22,257 bases of DNA, from the NCBI GenBank assembly GCA_902773475.1, contig CACYEO010000179.1, positions 1-22,257 on the forward strand, read 5' to 3'. The stretch comes from an uncultured bacterium (GTDB taxonomy: Bacteria > Verrucomicrobiota > Kiritimatiellia > RFP12 > UBA1067). A program made the translations under genes and the position numbers. The notes under the pieces were generated by a model. The model was given only the letters and a program-made list of their open reading frames with translations, ran no database searches and was not told the DNA's origin. How positions within the stretch are numbered: the first letter of the stretch is position 1; the number at the start of each line of letters is the position of its first letter. Below are positions 6,999-14,618 of the stretch, piece after piece.

Positions 6999-7050
6999 TC
7001 CCCGCCGCCGCGTCGTCGCGGAGAAGGCCTTCCCGCCGATAGCGGCGCCG

Positions 7051-8427
7051 TCAGTCGCAGAGCGCGCAGGCGGCGAGGCCGCCGAGCGCGGTTTCGCGGA
7101 ACTTGGCGTTCATCCCGCGCCCGGTTTCGAGCATCGCGGCGAACGCTTCGTCAAGCGTGACTTTTTGCTTCCCCGGCGTTGAGAGCCGCGCGAGCATCGC
7201 GGCGTTGCAGGCGGTGCATGCGCCGACAGCGTTGCGCTCTATGCAGGGGATCTGCACATAGCCGTCCACGGGATCGCACGTAAGACCCAAGTGGTGTTCC
7301 ATCGCTATTTCGGCGGCCACCCCTACGAGTTCCGGCGACAGCCCGTCCGCAAACGCCATCATCGCGGCGGCCATGCACGACGCCACGCCGACTTCCCCCT
7401 GGCAGCCGACTTCCGCGCCGGAGATAGAGGCGTTCGTCTTCGCAATCGTTCCGATCACGCCGGCGACAAGCAGCCCGTCCTGCAAAGTCTCAAGAGGGAC
7501 TTTGCGGTCTTCGCGCAGGAAATGCACAACTCCGGCGAAAAGCCCGGAAGCGCCGCCGGTGGGGGCGGTGACAACCCTGTTGCCTGCCGCGTTCTCTTCG
7601 GCGGCGGCAAGCGCGTATGCATCAAGCCGCGCAAGGAAGCCGCAGTCGGCCATCGTGGTTCCGGCGAGCCGCAGCACGTGTTCCGCGCGGCGTTCCAGGC
7701 GGAGCGGGCCCGGGAGCCTGCCGATGGTGGCGAGGCCGCGCGCGACGGATTCCTCCATTGCGTCGAGTATGGCCTTTTCGCGCGCACGGATCTCCTCCGC
7801 GGCGCGTCCCGTAACGGCCTTTTCGTTTTCCATCGCGATTTCGGCCGGGGGGAGGCCGTATTTGTCCACGAGCCGCAGGAAGGTCGCCCAGTCCCTGTAG
7901 CGGTATGCGGCTTCGCCGGGCTCGCGAGAATCGGCGTCGCGGGGATTCTCGTATTCTACGGCTCCGCCGCCCGTGGAATACGCGACATCCTCGAACACGG
8001 TTTCGCCGTCGGCGTCGAGCAGCCGGAATTTCATCGCGTTCGCATAGCGGTACGGATTCGCCTCGCGCCTGCGCAACGCAATCGACTCCGCTTCAAGGCG
8101 CACCTGTCTGCCGCCGAGCGGGATGTCATACCCGCCGCCGGGCGGGAGAAGCGCGTGCAGCCAGTCCGTGTCGCACGTTTCCGGTTCGGCGCCGAGCAGT
8201 CCGGCCGCCACGGCCTTGTCCGTTCCATGCCCTTTCCCGGTGAGAGCGAGAGAACCGTACAGATCCACCGAAACGCGCACGGCCCTGTCAAGGACGGCCT
8301 GGGGGAGGGAGGCGCAGCGGCGGACGAATTCGCGCGCGGCGCGCATGGGCGCGATGGTGTGCGACGATGACGGCCCCGGGCCGATGCGGAATATCTCGAG
8401 AACGCTTGAATTTATGCAGTAGGGCAT
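7051..8427 (-). CDS. sdaA: L-serine ammonia-lyase (iron-sulfur, single chain)
   Basis: The 458-residue enzyme deaminates L-serine to pyruvate and ammonia using an oxygen-sensitive [4Fe-4S] cluster. The N-terminal beta domain carries the family motif IGPGPSSSHTIAPMRAA (residues 15-31). The C-terminal alpha domain holds the three expected cluster cysteines: Cys342 in GCQGEVG, Cys384 in LTCDPVDG and Cys395 in QIPCIERNA. The protein ends LAACALCD. A cysteine at the very end matches the tail-in-mouth arrangement known from the Legionella single-chain enzyme, where the C-terminal cysteine reaches the cluster. The ATG at 8427 shares its A with the stop of the upstream ABC gene (TGATG) and is preceded by GGGGGAG. 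An upstream start eight codons earlier is possible but lies inside the ABC gene. It is the last gene of the trxB-ABC-sdaA operon. Confidence 0.95.
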   Translation of the reverse strand: MPYCINSSVLEIFRIGPGPSSSHTIAPMRAAREFVRRCASLPQAVLDRAVRVSVDLYGSLALTGKGHGTDKAVAAGLLGAEPETCDTDWLHALLPPGGGYDIPLGGRQVRLEAESIALRRREANPYRYANAMKFRLLDADGETVFEDVAYSTGGGAVEYENPRDADSREPGEAAYRYRDWATFLRLVDKYGLPPAEIAMENEKAVTGRAAEEIRAREKAILDAMEESVARGLATIGRLPGPLRLERRAEHVLRLAGTTMADCGFLARLDAYALAAAEENAAGNRVVTAPTGGASGLFAGVVHFLREDRKVPLETLQDGLLVAGVIGTIAKTNASISGAEVGCQGEVGVASCMAAAMMAFADGLSPELVGVAAEIAMEHHLGLTCDPVDGYVQIPCIERNAVGACTACNAAMLARLSTPGKQKVTLDEAFAAMLETGRGMNAKFRETALGGLAACALCD

Positions 8428-10409
8428 CAGCGCTCCCCCTGCATGTCGCACAGCCTGCGGTAAATGCCTCCGGCGGCGTAGAGTTCGTCGTGTGTGCCGC
8501 GCTCGGCTATCCTGCCGCGATCCATCACGAGTATCATGTCGGCGCGGCGGATCGTGGAAAGGCGGTGCGCAATGGCGAATGTGGTGCGGTTGCGCATGAG
8601 ATTGTCGAGGGCGGACTGCACAAGCCGCTCCGTGACGGTGTCGAGCGCGGATGTCGCTTCGTCGAGTATCAGGATGGGCGGGTTTTTGAGTATGGCGCGG
8701 GCTATGGCGATGCGCTGGCGCTCGCCGCCGGAAAGCGCGAATCCTTTTTCACCGGCGTTTCTGGCGTAGCCTTCGGGCTGCGCCATGATGAAATCGTGCG
8801 CGTTGGCGAGTTTCGCCGCGCGCACAACGTCCTCGTACGTCGCCGATGGCGAACCGTAGCGGATGTTCTCTTCTATCGTATCGTTGAAAAGCAGTGTTTC
8901 CTGCATTACGGAACCTATGAGATTGCGCAGATCGGCCACGTCAATCCGCCGCGCGTCGGTTCCGTCCACGAGCACTTCGCCGTGCGAGGGATCGTAAAAG
9001 CGCGAAAGAAGCGCCGCGAGCGTCGATTTCCCGGACCCCGTGGAACCGACCACCGCAACCATTTTGCCGCGCGGCAGAGCGAACGACGCGCCGGAAACAG
9101 CGTCGGAATCCGCGCCGGAGTAGCGGAAAGACACGTCGCGGAACTCGATGGAATCCGAGAACTCCGTTTTACGCACAGGATTCTCGGGTTCGGGCAGTTC
9201 CATCGAAACGTCGAGAAGCGAGAAAATGCGAGCAAGGGAGGCTCGCCCCGTTTCGAGCTGCACCTGCAGCTGCGCAAGCTGCTTCATCGGCTTGTAGATT
9301 ATCAGAAGCGGCGCGAGCATTGGGACGATGGACGAAAGCGAAACATGCGCAAAGAAGCACCAACCCATGAATGCGCAGATCAGCATTATGCCGACAGCCT
9401 CCACGGCGGGGCCCACGAGTTGAGCCATGCGCACGGCGCGGAGTGTGGATTTCAGGAGCGAATCGTTCAGTTCGCGGTATCTGCCGTTCTCCGCCTCCGC
9501 CGTGTCGTACGCCTTCACAACGCGCACGCAGGTGAGCAGTTCGTGGATTTTCGATGTAATGACGGAATTGCGTTCAAGCGAACGCTTGGACCATTTCCTT
9601 ATCTTGCGGCTGAGCGCTACGACCGGAAGAAGAAACATCGGAAAACCGACGACTATTATCAGAAGGGTCGGCAGCATGTCGTTCGCCACGGCGAACCACG
9701 CTACGTATCCAATGGAAACGGCGATTTCAAACGGAGCGCGCGCAAGTTCGGTGAGCACCTGCTGAATGATCATCTGCACCTGCGCCGGATCGCTCGTTGC
9801 GCGCGACATAAGCTGACCGACGTCTATCTTGCCGAAAAATTCAAGCGACTGCCGCTGCACGTGCTTGAGCATATCCACGCGCAAATCGGCCACAACGTGC
9901 GAACCCGACCATGTAAGGCAGTACTGGTTCAGGAATACCAGAACAAGACGCGCAAGCGCGACAAGCGGCACCACAAGGACTATCATCAAAAGAAGCGCCG
10001 GGCTTATGCCGCCATCGTCGGCATGCACGTCCAACCCGAGCCTTGCCGCCCATTTTTCGGCCTGCTTGAACCAGCCCGGCATTTTTGCGGCTTTAGCCAT
10101 GGACGCCGGAAGCGCCGGGACGGCCTGCTCCGGCGGTTTTTCGGCGACATTCCGTCCGTTGTCCGGCACTGCCGTTCCAGCGGCCTTTTCGGCCTGTGTC
10201 TGCTGCGCCGGACGTTCGTTTTCTGAAACTTCGTCAAGCGCAGGCTGGATCGTCTGGTACAGCGGCAGAAGCGTTCCAGCCGTCAGCACGCCGCAGACAA
10301 TACCGACTATGATGCGCAAACGGTATCTGCGCGCATAGCCCCACAGTCTGCCGTAGGCCTCGCGCGCCGTATACTCGCGATCGAAAAACTCTTTTCGGAA
10401 AGAGCTCAT
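8427..10409 (-). CDS. MsbA-like ABC exporter (fused membrane and ATPase domains)
   Basis: This 660-residue half-transporter has a membrane domain (helices near 33-55, 136-160, 225-245, 247-267 and 335-370) followed by an ATPase domain. Walker A GSTGSGKST is at 455-463, the Q-loop MQETLLF is near 502-508, LSGGERQ is at 559-565, Walker B ILILDEA is at 579-585, and the switch histidine is His615. Order and motifs match the lipid and multidrug exporter group that includes MsbA, which flips lipid A-core across the inner membrane as a homodimer. The substrate cannot be read from sequence. An unusual point is the loop of about 80 residues between helices 1 and 2, rich in Ala, Pro, Glu and Gln; this loop is short in MsbA. 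The start overlaps the trxB stop (ATGA), and the stop overlaps the sdaA start. Confidence 0.92.
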   Translation of the reverse strand: MSSFRKEFFDREYTAREAYGRLWGYARRYRLRIIVGIVCGVLTAGTLLPLYQTIQPALDEVSENERPAQQTQAEKAAGTAVPDNGRNVAEKPPEQAVPALPASMAKAAKMPGWFKQAEKWAARLGLDVHADDGGISPALLLMIVLVVPLVALARLVLVFLNQYCLTWSGSHVVADLRVDMLKHVQRQSLEFFGKIDVGQLMSRATSDPAQVQMIIQQVLTELARAPFEIAVSIGYVAWFAVANDMLPTLLIIVVGFPMFLLPVVALSRKIRKWSKRSLERNSVITSKIHELLTCVRVVKAYDTAEAENGRYRELNDSLLKSTLRAVRMAQLVGPAVEAVGIMLICAFMGWCFFAHVSLSSIVPMLAPLLIIYKPMKQLAQLQVQLETGRASLARIFSLLDVSMELPEPENPVRKTEFSDSIEFRDVSFRYSGADSDAVSGASFALPRGKMVAVVGSTGSGKSTLAALLSRFYDPSHGEVLVDGTDARRIDVADLRNLIGSVMQETLLFNDTIEENIRYGSPSATYEDVVRAAKLANAHDFIMAQPEGYARNAGEKGFALSGGERQRIAIARAILKNPPILILDEATSALDTVTERLVQSALDNLMRNRTTFAIAHRLSTIRRADMILVMDRGRIAERGTHDELYAAGGIYRRLCDMQGER

Positions 10410-11308
10410 GCAAGATACCTTTCAGCTTCAAGAGCGGCCATCGCCCCCGTCCCGGCGGCTATCACCGCCTGCTTGTACAGAGGATCCGCAACATCGCCTG
10501 CCGCGAAGACTCCCGGGACCGATGTTTTCGTCCCTGCGGTCTTCAAATATCCGTTTTCGATTTCAAGCAACCCCTCGAAAAGCGAAGTATTGGGAACGTT
10601 TCCGATCGCGACGAACGCTCCGGAACAGGGAATCTCGCGCCTGGTACCGTCCGCGGAAGCGACTTCGACAGACTCGAGCCTGTCCCCGCCTTTGAATTCC
10701 ACAGGAACGCAGTTCCACGCGAATTTCACTTTTTCAAGCGCAAAAACCCTGTCCGCAAGCGCTCTCGACGCGCGCAGAGAATCCCTGCGGTGCACGACAG
10801 TAACGGAACTGCAAATGCGGGCGAGATAGATTGCATCCGATATCGCTGTATCGCCGCCGCCGATGACGACAACGTCGCGCCCTTTGAAGAACGCTCCGTC
10901 GCACACGGCGCACGCTGAAACCCCGCGCCCGCGCAGCCGTGTCTCGCCGGGGATGCCGGTCCAGCGGGTACTCGCGCCGGTGCAGACCACCAGAGCATCG
11001 CATTCAAGCTCGCCATTCACCATAAGGGAAAGCTTCTTCTTGCCTGCGGAAAAATCCGCGCCGACGGCCTCGTCCATCAGGAAGCTGGCGCCGCAGCGCT
11101 CCGCCTGTATCCTCATCGCGACCATCAAATCCTGTCCGGAAATCTGTCCGGGGAAGCCAGGAAAGTTTTCTATTTCGGCCGTCTGCGCAAGCTGGCCGCC
11201 GGGCTGCATTCCCTCGACAACGAGCGGGGAAAGTCCGGCGCGTGCGGCATAGATGGCGGCGGAAAGTCCGGCGGGGCCGGAACCGAGAATGACGATTTTT
11301 TCTTTCAC
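10406..11308 (-). CDS. trxB: Thioredoxin-disulfide reductase
   Basis: The 300-residue flavoenzyme reduces thioredoxin with NADPH. It has the FAD site GSGPAGLSAAIYAARAG (residues 9-25), the redox-active pair Cys133 and Cys136 in SACAVCDGAFF (the usual motif is CATCDG), the NADPH-binding IGGGDTA at 149-155, the phosphate-binding HRRDSLRAS at 173-181, and the second FAD motif GVFAAGDVAD near 266-275. Length is slightly short of the usual 305-320. The start is GTG at 11308. No Shine-Dalgarno precedes it, but an extended -10 box lies only six bases upstream, so the transcript may be leaderless. It is the first gene of the trxB-ABC exporter-sdaA operon and is separated from rplQ by a terminator. 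No thioredoxin gene is in the window. Confidence 0.94.
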   Translation of the reverse strand: MKEKIVILGSGPAGLSAAIYAARAGLSPLVVEGMQPGGQLAQTAEIENFPGFPGQISGQDLMVAMRIQAERCGASFLMDEAVGADFSAGKKKLSLMVNGELECDALVVCTGASTRWTGIPGETRLRGRGVSACAVCDGAFFKGRDVVVIGGGDTAISDAIYLARICSSVTVVHRRDSLRASRALADRVFALEKVKFAWNCVPVEFKGGDRLESVEVASADGTRREIPCSGAFVAIGNVPNTSLFEGLLEIENGYLKTAGTKTSVPGVFAAGDVADPLYKQAVIAAGTGAMAALEAERYLA

Positions 11309-11314
11309 GCCGCA

Positions 11315-11325
11315 AGTTTACCAAA
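11315..11325 (-). promoter_or_regulatory. Predicted extended -10 promoter of trxB, possibly leaderless
   Basis: On the minus strand TTTGGTAAACT ends at 11315, and six bases (TGCGGC) then separate it from the GTG at 11308. The rplQ terminator upstream means trxB needs a promoter in this 100-base gap, and this is the best candidate. No -35 box is evident. Confidence 0.5.
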
Positions 11326-11407
11326 CCAACGCGCCCGCCGCCATACCGCGATTGCCTGAATTAAGTTCATCCGCGCAAGAAGAAGAAATGCGGGCGTAGA
11401 GTAAACG

Positions 11408-11440
11408 AAAGGCGCGCCTGCAATTCGCAGACGCGCCTTT
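11408..11440 (-). terminator. Intrinsic terminator after rplQ
   Basis: The inverted repeat AAAGGCGCGCCTGC (11408-11421) / GCAGACGCGCCTTT (11427-11440) forms a 14-base-pair stem with one mismatch and the five-base loop AATTC. In the minus-strand direction it is followed by a T-rich CGTTTACTCT stretch. It lies 22 bases after the rplQ stop and closes the alpha operon. Confidence 0.82.
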
Positions 11441-11461
11441 GCGCATTGACGCACCGAAGCG

Positions 11462-11878
11462 TTACTTCGCTTCAGCCGTCTCGGCGGGTGCGGCTTCTTC
11501 CGTCTTTTCAACCGGTTCGGCCACGTAGACCCACTGGAGAATCGCCATCGGCGTTCCGTCGCCGCGGCGGTTCCCGATCTTGAGAATACGCGTATATCCG
11601 CCGTTGCGGCCTTCAAGCTTGGGAACGACTTCGTCGAAGAGCTTCTTCACGCAGTTGCGAGGCTGCACAAGGCGCGACGCGCAGAGACGGCGCGCGGCGA
11701 CCGTGCCTTTGCGGGCAATGGTGACGAGCTTCTCGGCGTCCTTCCTGGCCTGCTTGGACTTGGGAAGCGTGGTTTTCACGGAGCCGTTGATGATAAGGTT
11801 CGCCACGAGGCTCTTCATAAGCTCTTCGCGGTGGGCCGTGTCGCGGCCGAACTTCTTTGCTACACACTGATGGCGCAT
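11462..11878 (-). CDS. rplQ: 50S ribosomal protein L17
   Basis: The 138-residue protein begins MRHQCVAKKFGRDTAHREEL; most L17 proteins begin MRHxxxxxxLgRxxxHRxAL. It keeps the following family blocks LMKSLVANLIING and TLPKSKQARKDAEKLVTIAR and the C-terminal GYTRILKIGNRRGDGTPMAILQWV. L17 sits at the polypeptide exit tunnel region of the 50S subunit. After the core there is an acidic Glu/Ala/Pro tail (about residues 120-138). The gene is last in the alpha operon, 22 bases after rpoA and 22 bases before a strong hairpin terminator. Confidence 0.96.
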   Translation of the reverse strand: MRHQCVAKKFGRDTAHREELMKSLVANLIINGSVKTTLPKSKQARKDAEKLVTIARKGTVAARRLCASRLVQPRNCVKKLFDEVVPKLEGRNGGYTRILKIGNRRGDGTPMAILQWVYVAEPVEKTEEAAPAETAEAK

Positions 11879-11900
11879 GGATGTCTATCTCCTGGCGATT

Positions 11901-12893
11901 TCACTTCTTTTCGAGAAGCTCGGGGTCGAACTTGTAGCCAAGGCACAGACCGAGCTGTTCGAGCTTGTCTTTGATTTCATTGAGCGACTTCTTGCCGAAG
12001 TTGCGGTACTTGAGCATGTCGGCTTCCGTCTTCATCGCCAAATCGCCGACGGTCGTGATGTTGGCGCTGTTGAGGCAGTTGGCAGCACGGACGGAAAGTT
12101 CGATCTCGTTCACGGACATGTTGAGGAGCTTGCGCAGACGGTCGCGTTCCGAATCGGAATGCGCCGCGACGTCGTCGAACTCCAGAACCTCTTCCGAGAA
12201 ATCAACGAACACGTCAAGATGGTGACGGAGGACGGCGGCGGCTGTGCGGAGAGCCTCGTCGGGCGTCACACGGCCATCCGTCCAGATGTCAAGCACCAGT
12301 TTCTCGTAGTCCGTACGCTGGCCGACGCGGGTGTTTTCCACGAGGAAGTTGCAACGCGTGACGGGCGAGAAAATCGAGTCGATCGGTATGCGGCCGATTT
12401 CCTGTTCGGGGGTCTTGTTGCCCTCGGCCAGGCAGAAGCCGCGTCCGTTGCGCACCTCGCACTCCATCTTCAGCACGCCGTCCACGTCGAGCGTGGCGAT
12501 CTCCTGCTGGGGATTGAGCACTTCGATGTTGTTTTCAGCCGCGAAATCCCCGGCCGTGACGGTGCACGGCCCGTGCTTCTCGAGTTTAATCGAGACGGGA
12601 TCGCGGGAGAATGTCTTGAGCTGGACTTTCTTGAGGTTGAGGATGACGTCGGTGACATCTTCCGTCATGCCCGGCAATGTGCAGAACTCGTGGGCCGCCC
12701 CTTCGATTTTCACGGAGCAGATGGCGCATCCCTCGATGGAAGAGAGAAGCACACGGCGCAGCGAGTTGCCAATTGTGCGGGCGTATCCAATTTCAAACGG
12801 CTCGGCTATGAAACGCGCATACTTGCTGGAAGACTCCGCCTCGTCCTTCTGGACGCGGCGCGGCATTTCAAAACGGCTTAAGCGAATCGGCAT
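11901..12893 (-). CDS. rpoA: RNA polymerase alpha subunit
   Basis: The 330-residue protein has the normal two-domain layout. The N-terminal assembly domain includes AEPFEIGYARTIGNSLRRVL and the IPIDSIFSPVTRCNF and NTRVGQRTDYEKL blocks. A linker follows, and then the C-terminal domain with ELSVRAANCLNSANI and GDLAMKTEADMLKYRNFGKK, which contacts UP-element DNA and activators. The start at 12893 is supported by GGGAG six bases upstream. It is the fifth gene of the alpha operon, between rpsD (65-base gap with a small hairpin) and rplQ. Confidence 0.97.
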   Translation of the reverse strand: MPIRLSRFEMPRRVQKDEAESSSKYARFIAEPFEIGYARTIGNSLRRVLLSSIEGCAICSVKIEGAAHEFCTLPGMTEDVTDVILNLKKVQLKTFSRDPVSIKLEKHGPCTVTAGDFAAENNIEVLNPQQEIATLDVDGVLKMECEVRNGRGFCLAEGNKTPEQEIGRIPIDSIFSPVTRCNFLVENTRVGQRTDYEKLVLDIWTDGRVTPDEALRTAAAVLRHHLDVFVDFSEEVLEFDDVAAHSDSERDRLRKLLNMSVNEIELSVRAANCLNSANITTVGDLAMKTEADMLKYRNFGKKSLNEIKDKLEQLGLCLGYKFDPELLEKK

Positions 12894-12935
12894 TGTATAC
12901 TCCCAGATTCAAGGGGAAGGTTTGCAGGCGGGTTC

Positions 12936-12951
12936 TTCTGCTGTCGCAGAA
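12936..12951 (-). other. Small hairpin in the rpsD-rpoA gap
   Basis: TTCTGC (12936-12941) and GCAGAA (12946-12951) form a perfect 6-base-pair stem with a four-base loop, just after the rpsD stop. No T-run follows on the minus strand, so it is unlikely to be a full terminator. It could tune the rpoA level or mRNA processing, or be chance. Confidence 0.35.
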
Positions 12952-12958
12952 AAATCCG

Positions 12959-13564
12959 TCAGCGCGAATAGAATTCGACGATAGCCTGCTCGTCCACCGT
13001 TTCGGGAATCTCTTCCGTTTCGGGAAGGCGGGCAAACGTGCCGGACTTCGTGTTCTTGTCGAACTCAACCCAGGCGCACGCCGCCTGACGCGGCGTTTCG
13101 AGAATGTCGACCACCGCGCGCATGTCTTTGTCGCGCTCGCGGACGGCAATCGTCTCGCCGGGACGGACGATGTAGGAGGGGATGTTGCAGATCTTGCCGT
13201 TCACTTCAATGTGGCGGTGGGACACAAGCTGGCGCGCTGCAGGGCGGGTAGGAGCCAGACCCATGCGGAACACGACATTGTCAAGGCGGCTCTCGCAGAG
13301 GCGCATCAGATTGTCGCCCGTGTTGCCCTGCATCGCACGCGCCTTCTCGAAGAAGCGGCGGAACTGGCCTTCACGCATTCCGTAGATGAACTTGGCCTTC
13401 TGCTTTTCCTTCAGCTGCGTGCCGTATTCGGAAAGTTTCCTGCGGCGGTTGCCGCCGTGCATTCCCGGCGGGAAATTGCGGCGTTCAAGCGTCTTGTCGG
13501 GACCGTACAGCGGCTCGCCGAAACGGCGCGAAATCTTCGTCTTGGGACCAGTATAGCGACCCAT
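12959..13564 (-). CDS. rpsD: 30S ribosomal protein S4
   Basis: The 201-residue protein starts MGRYTGPKTKISRRFGEPLY at 13564, with GGAGGG about seven bases before the ATG. An in-frame upstream extension overlapping rpsK was rejected on this basis. The family core is clear: RRNFPPGMHG, YGTQLKEKQKAKFIYG, and the S4 RNA-binding domain LCESRLDNVVFRMGLA followed by PTRPAARQLVSHRHIEVNG. The N-terminus lacks the four zinc-binding cysteines found in some S4 proteins. S4 nucleates 30S assembly and in E. coli also represses the alpha operon. It lies two bases after rpsK. Confidence 0.96.
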   Translation of the reverse strand: MGRYTGPKTKISRRFGEPLYGPDKTLERRNFPPGMHGGNRRRKLSEYGTQLKEKQKAKFIYGMREGQFRRFFEKARAMQGNTGDNLMRLCESRLDNVVFRMGLAPTRPAARQLVSHRHIEVNGKICNIPSYIVRPGETIAVRERDKDMRAVVDILETPRQAACAWVEFDKNTKSGTFARLPETEEIPETVDEQAIVEFYSR

Positions 13565-13566
13565 CT

Positions 13567-14025
13567 TCAAACCCTCCGGCGTTTGCGGGGACGGCAGCCG
13601 TTGTGCGCGATCGGCGTGCAGTCGGTGATCATTGTTACGCGGATGCCGGCGGACTGGATGGCGCGAACGGCCGATTCGCGGCCCGCGCCCACGCCCTGCA
13701 TCCGGACTTCGCATTCGTGCATGCCTTTTGCGACGGCTATGCGCGCGGCGTCCTGCGCCACGACCGTAGCGGCGAAAGCCGTGCTCTTGCGCGACCCCTT
13801 GAAGGACGCCTTGCCGGCGGAACTCCAGGCAATCACGCCGCCGCGGGCGTCTGCGATCGACACCTGCGTATTGTTGTAGGTAGAACGGATGAATGCGATT
13901 CCGGCGGGAATCGACTTGCCGCGGGAACGCTTCGCCGCGGCGGGGGCCTCGCCCTCGGCGGCGGGAACTGCGGGAGCCTGCGCTTCAACCGGCGCGGCGG
14001 CTTCGGGCTTCGTTTCTTCGCTCAT
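13567..14025 (-). CDS. rpsK: 30S ribosomal protein S11
   Basis: The 152-residue protein contains the full S11 core: GIAFIRSTYNNTQVSIAD, ARGGVIAWSSAGKASFKGSR, KSTAFAATVVAQDAARIA, VRMQGVGAGRESAVRAIQSA and the basic closing CRPRKRRRV. It sits in the 30S platform near the mRNA exit. Most S11 proteins are about 125-130 residues; here some 30 Ala/Pro/Glu-rich acidic residues precede the core (roughly residues 2-31). The gap to rpsM is 14 bases and to rpsD two bases. An internal start at the core has no visible ribosome-binding site, so the extension is probably real. Confidence 0.95.
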   Translation of the reverse strand: MSEETKPEAAAPVEAQAPAVPAAEGEAPAAAKRSRGKSIPAGIAFIRSTYNNTQVSIADARGGVIAWSSAGKASFKGSRKSTAFAATVVAQDAARIAVAKGMHECEVRMQGVGAGRESAVRAIQSAGIRVTMITDCTPIAHNGCRPRKRRRV

Positions 14026-14039
14026 TTATTTGTCGGTCC

Positions 14040-14426
14040 TTACTTGGTGGAGCGGTTTGCCGCCGGCGACGCCGCCTGCGTGCGCTTGGCTCCCTTGCGG
14101 GTGCGCGCGTTCGTGCGGGTGCGCTGGCCGCGCACCGGAAGATTGCGCTTGTGGCGCAGCCCGCGGTACGTGCCAATGGATATGAGACGGCGGATGTTCT
14201 GCGAAACCTCGCGCCGCAAATCGCCTTCCACGCGGTACTTTCCTTGAATGTACTGCGTAATCGCGTGAATCTCGTCTTGCGTGAGATCGTCCGCCTTCTT
14301 GGCGAGATCTATTTTGCAGGCACCGAGGACTTCGTCCGAACGGGCCGGCCCGATTCCGTGGATGTACCGGAGCGCATAGCGCACTTGCTTCTTGCCGGGA
14401 ATGTCCACTCCCATCAGTTTCGGCAT
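14040..14426 (-). CDS. rpsM: 30S ribosomal protein S13
   Basis: The 128-residue protein starts MPKLMGVDIPGKKQVRYALR at 14426, with TAAGGAG about ten bases upstream formed partly by the rpmJ stop. A longer upstream frame overlaps rpmJ and is not used. Core S13 blocks are present: YIHGIGPARSDEVL, DEIHAITQYIQGKYRVEGDL, ISIGTYRGLRHKRNLPVRGQ and RTRTNARTRKG. The C-terminal residues (QAASPAANRSTK) form a flexible tail that in other species reaches the decoding-site tRNAs. S13 sits in the 30S head. Confidence 0.96.
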   Translation of the reverse strand: MPKLMGVDIPGKKQVRYALRYIHGIGPARSDEVLGACKIDLAKKADDLTQDEIHAITQYIQGKYRVEGDLRREVSQNIRRLISIGTYRGLRHKRNLPVRGQRTRTNARTRKGAKRTQAASPAANRSTK

Positions 14427-14440
14427 GACTGTTCTTCTCC

Positions 14441-14554
14441 TTAACCCTGACGCTGTTTGTGGCGGGGATTCGTGCAAATCACGCGCACGATTCCCTTGCG
14501 GCGGACTATGCGGCAATGCTCGCACATGCGTCTTACTGAACTACGGACTTTCAT
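14441..14554 (-). CDS. rpmJ: 50S ribosomal protein L36 (zinc-binding form)
   Basis: A 37-codon frame reads MKVRSSVRRMCEHCRIVRRK and then GIVRVICTNPRHKQRQG. This is the complete L36 sequence pattern, with the zinc ligands Cys11, Cys14, Cys27 and His32 of the cysteine-containing type. L36 binds 23S rRNA in the 50S subunit. It is the first gene of the alpha operon here; rpsM follows after 14 bases. AAAGG about nine bases before the ATG serves as the ribosome-binding site, and an extended -10 promoter lies about 35 bases upstream. In many bacteria infA, secY and adk precede rpmJ; here the DNA upstream belongs to divergent trpC. Confidence 0.95.
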   Translation of the reverse strand: MKVRSSVRRMCEHCRIVRRKGIVRVICTNPRHKQRQG

Positions 14555-14589
14555 TGATTCTGCCTTTTACGTGGTCAAAGTGAGTGCAT

Positions 14590-14618
14590 ATTATCTCAAA
14601 AATCGGGGCGCACGTAAA
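14590..14618 (-). promoter_or_regulatory. Promoter of the rpmJ-rplQ alpha operon with UP-like A/T tract
   Basis: On the minus strand TTTACG (14613-14618) is 17 bases from GATAAT (14590-14595), which carries the TGn extension (TTTGAGATAAT). A dense A/T run at 14631-14654 lies where an UP element would contact the alpha subunit. The predicted leader is about 30 bases. This arrangement suits a strong ribosomal-protein promoter. Confidence 0.72.

Noticed and set aside
6999..7050. Possible terminator between the repeat protein and sdaA
   Set aside because: Two 5-base-pair stems (CCGCG-TCGT-CGCGG and CGCCG-ATAG-CGGCG) are too weak, and no T-run follows either.
8367..10226. 619-residue open frame on the plus strand
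   Set aside because: It lies exactly opposite the ABC exporter gene; His/Arg/Ala-rich composition is the usual shadow of a GC-rich gene, and there is no ribosome-binding site or domain.
11877..12881. 334-residue plus-strand frame
   Set aside because: Mirror of rpoA; mirrored frames stay open because of codon bias in the real gene.
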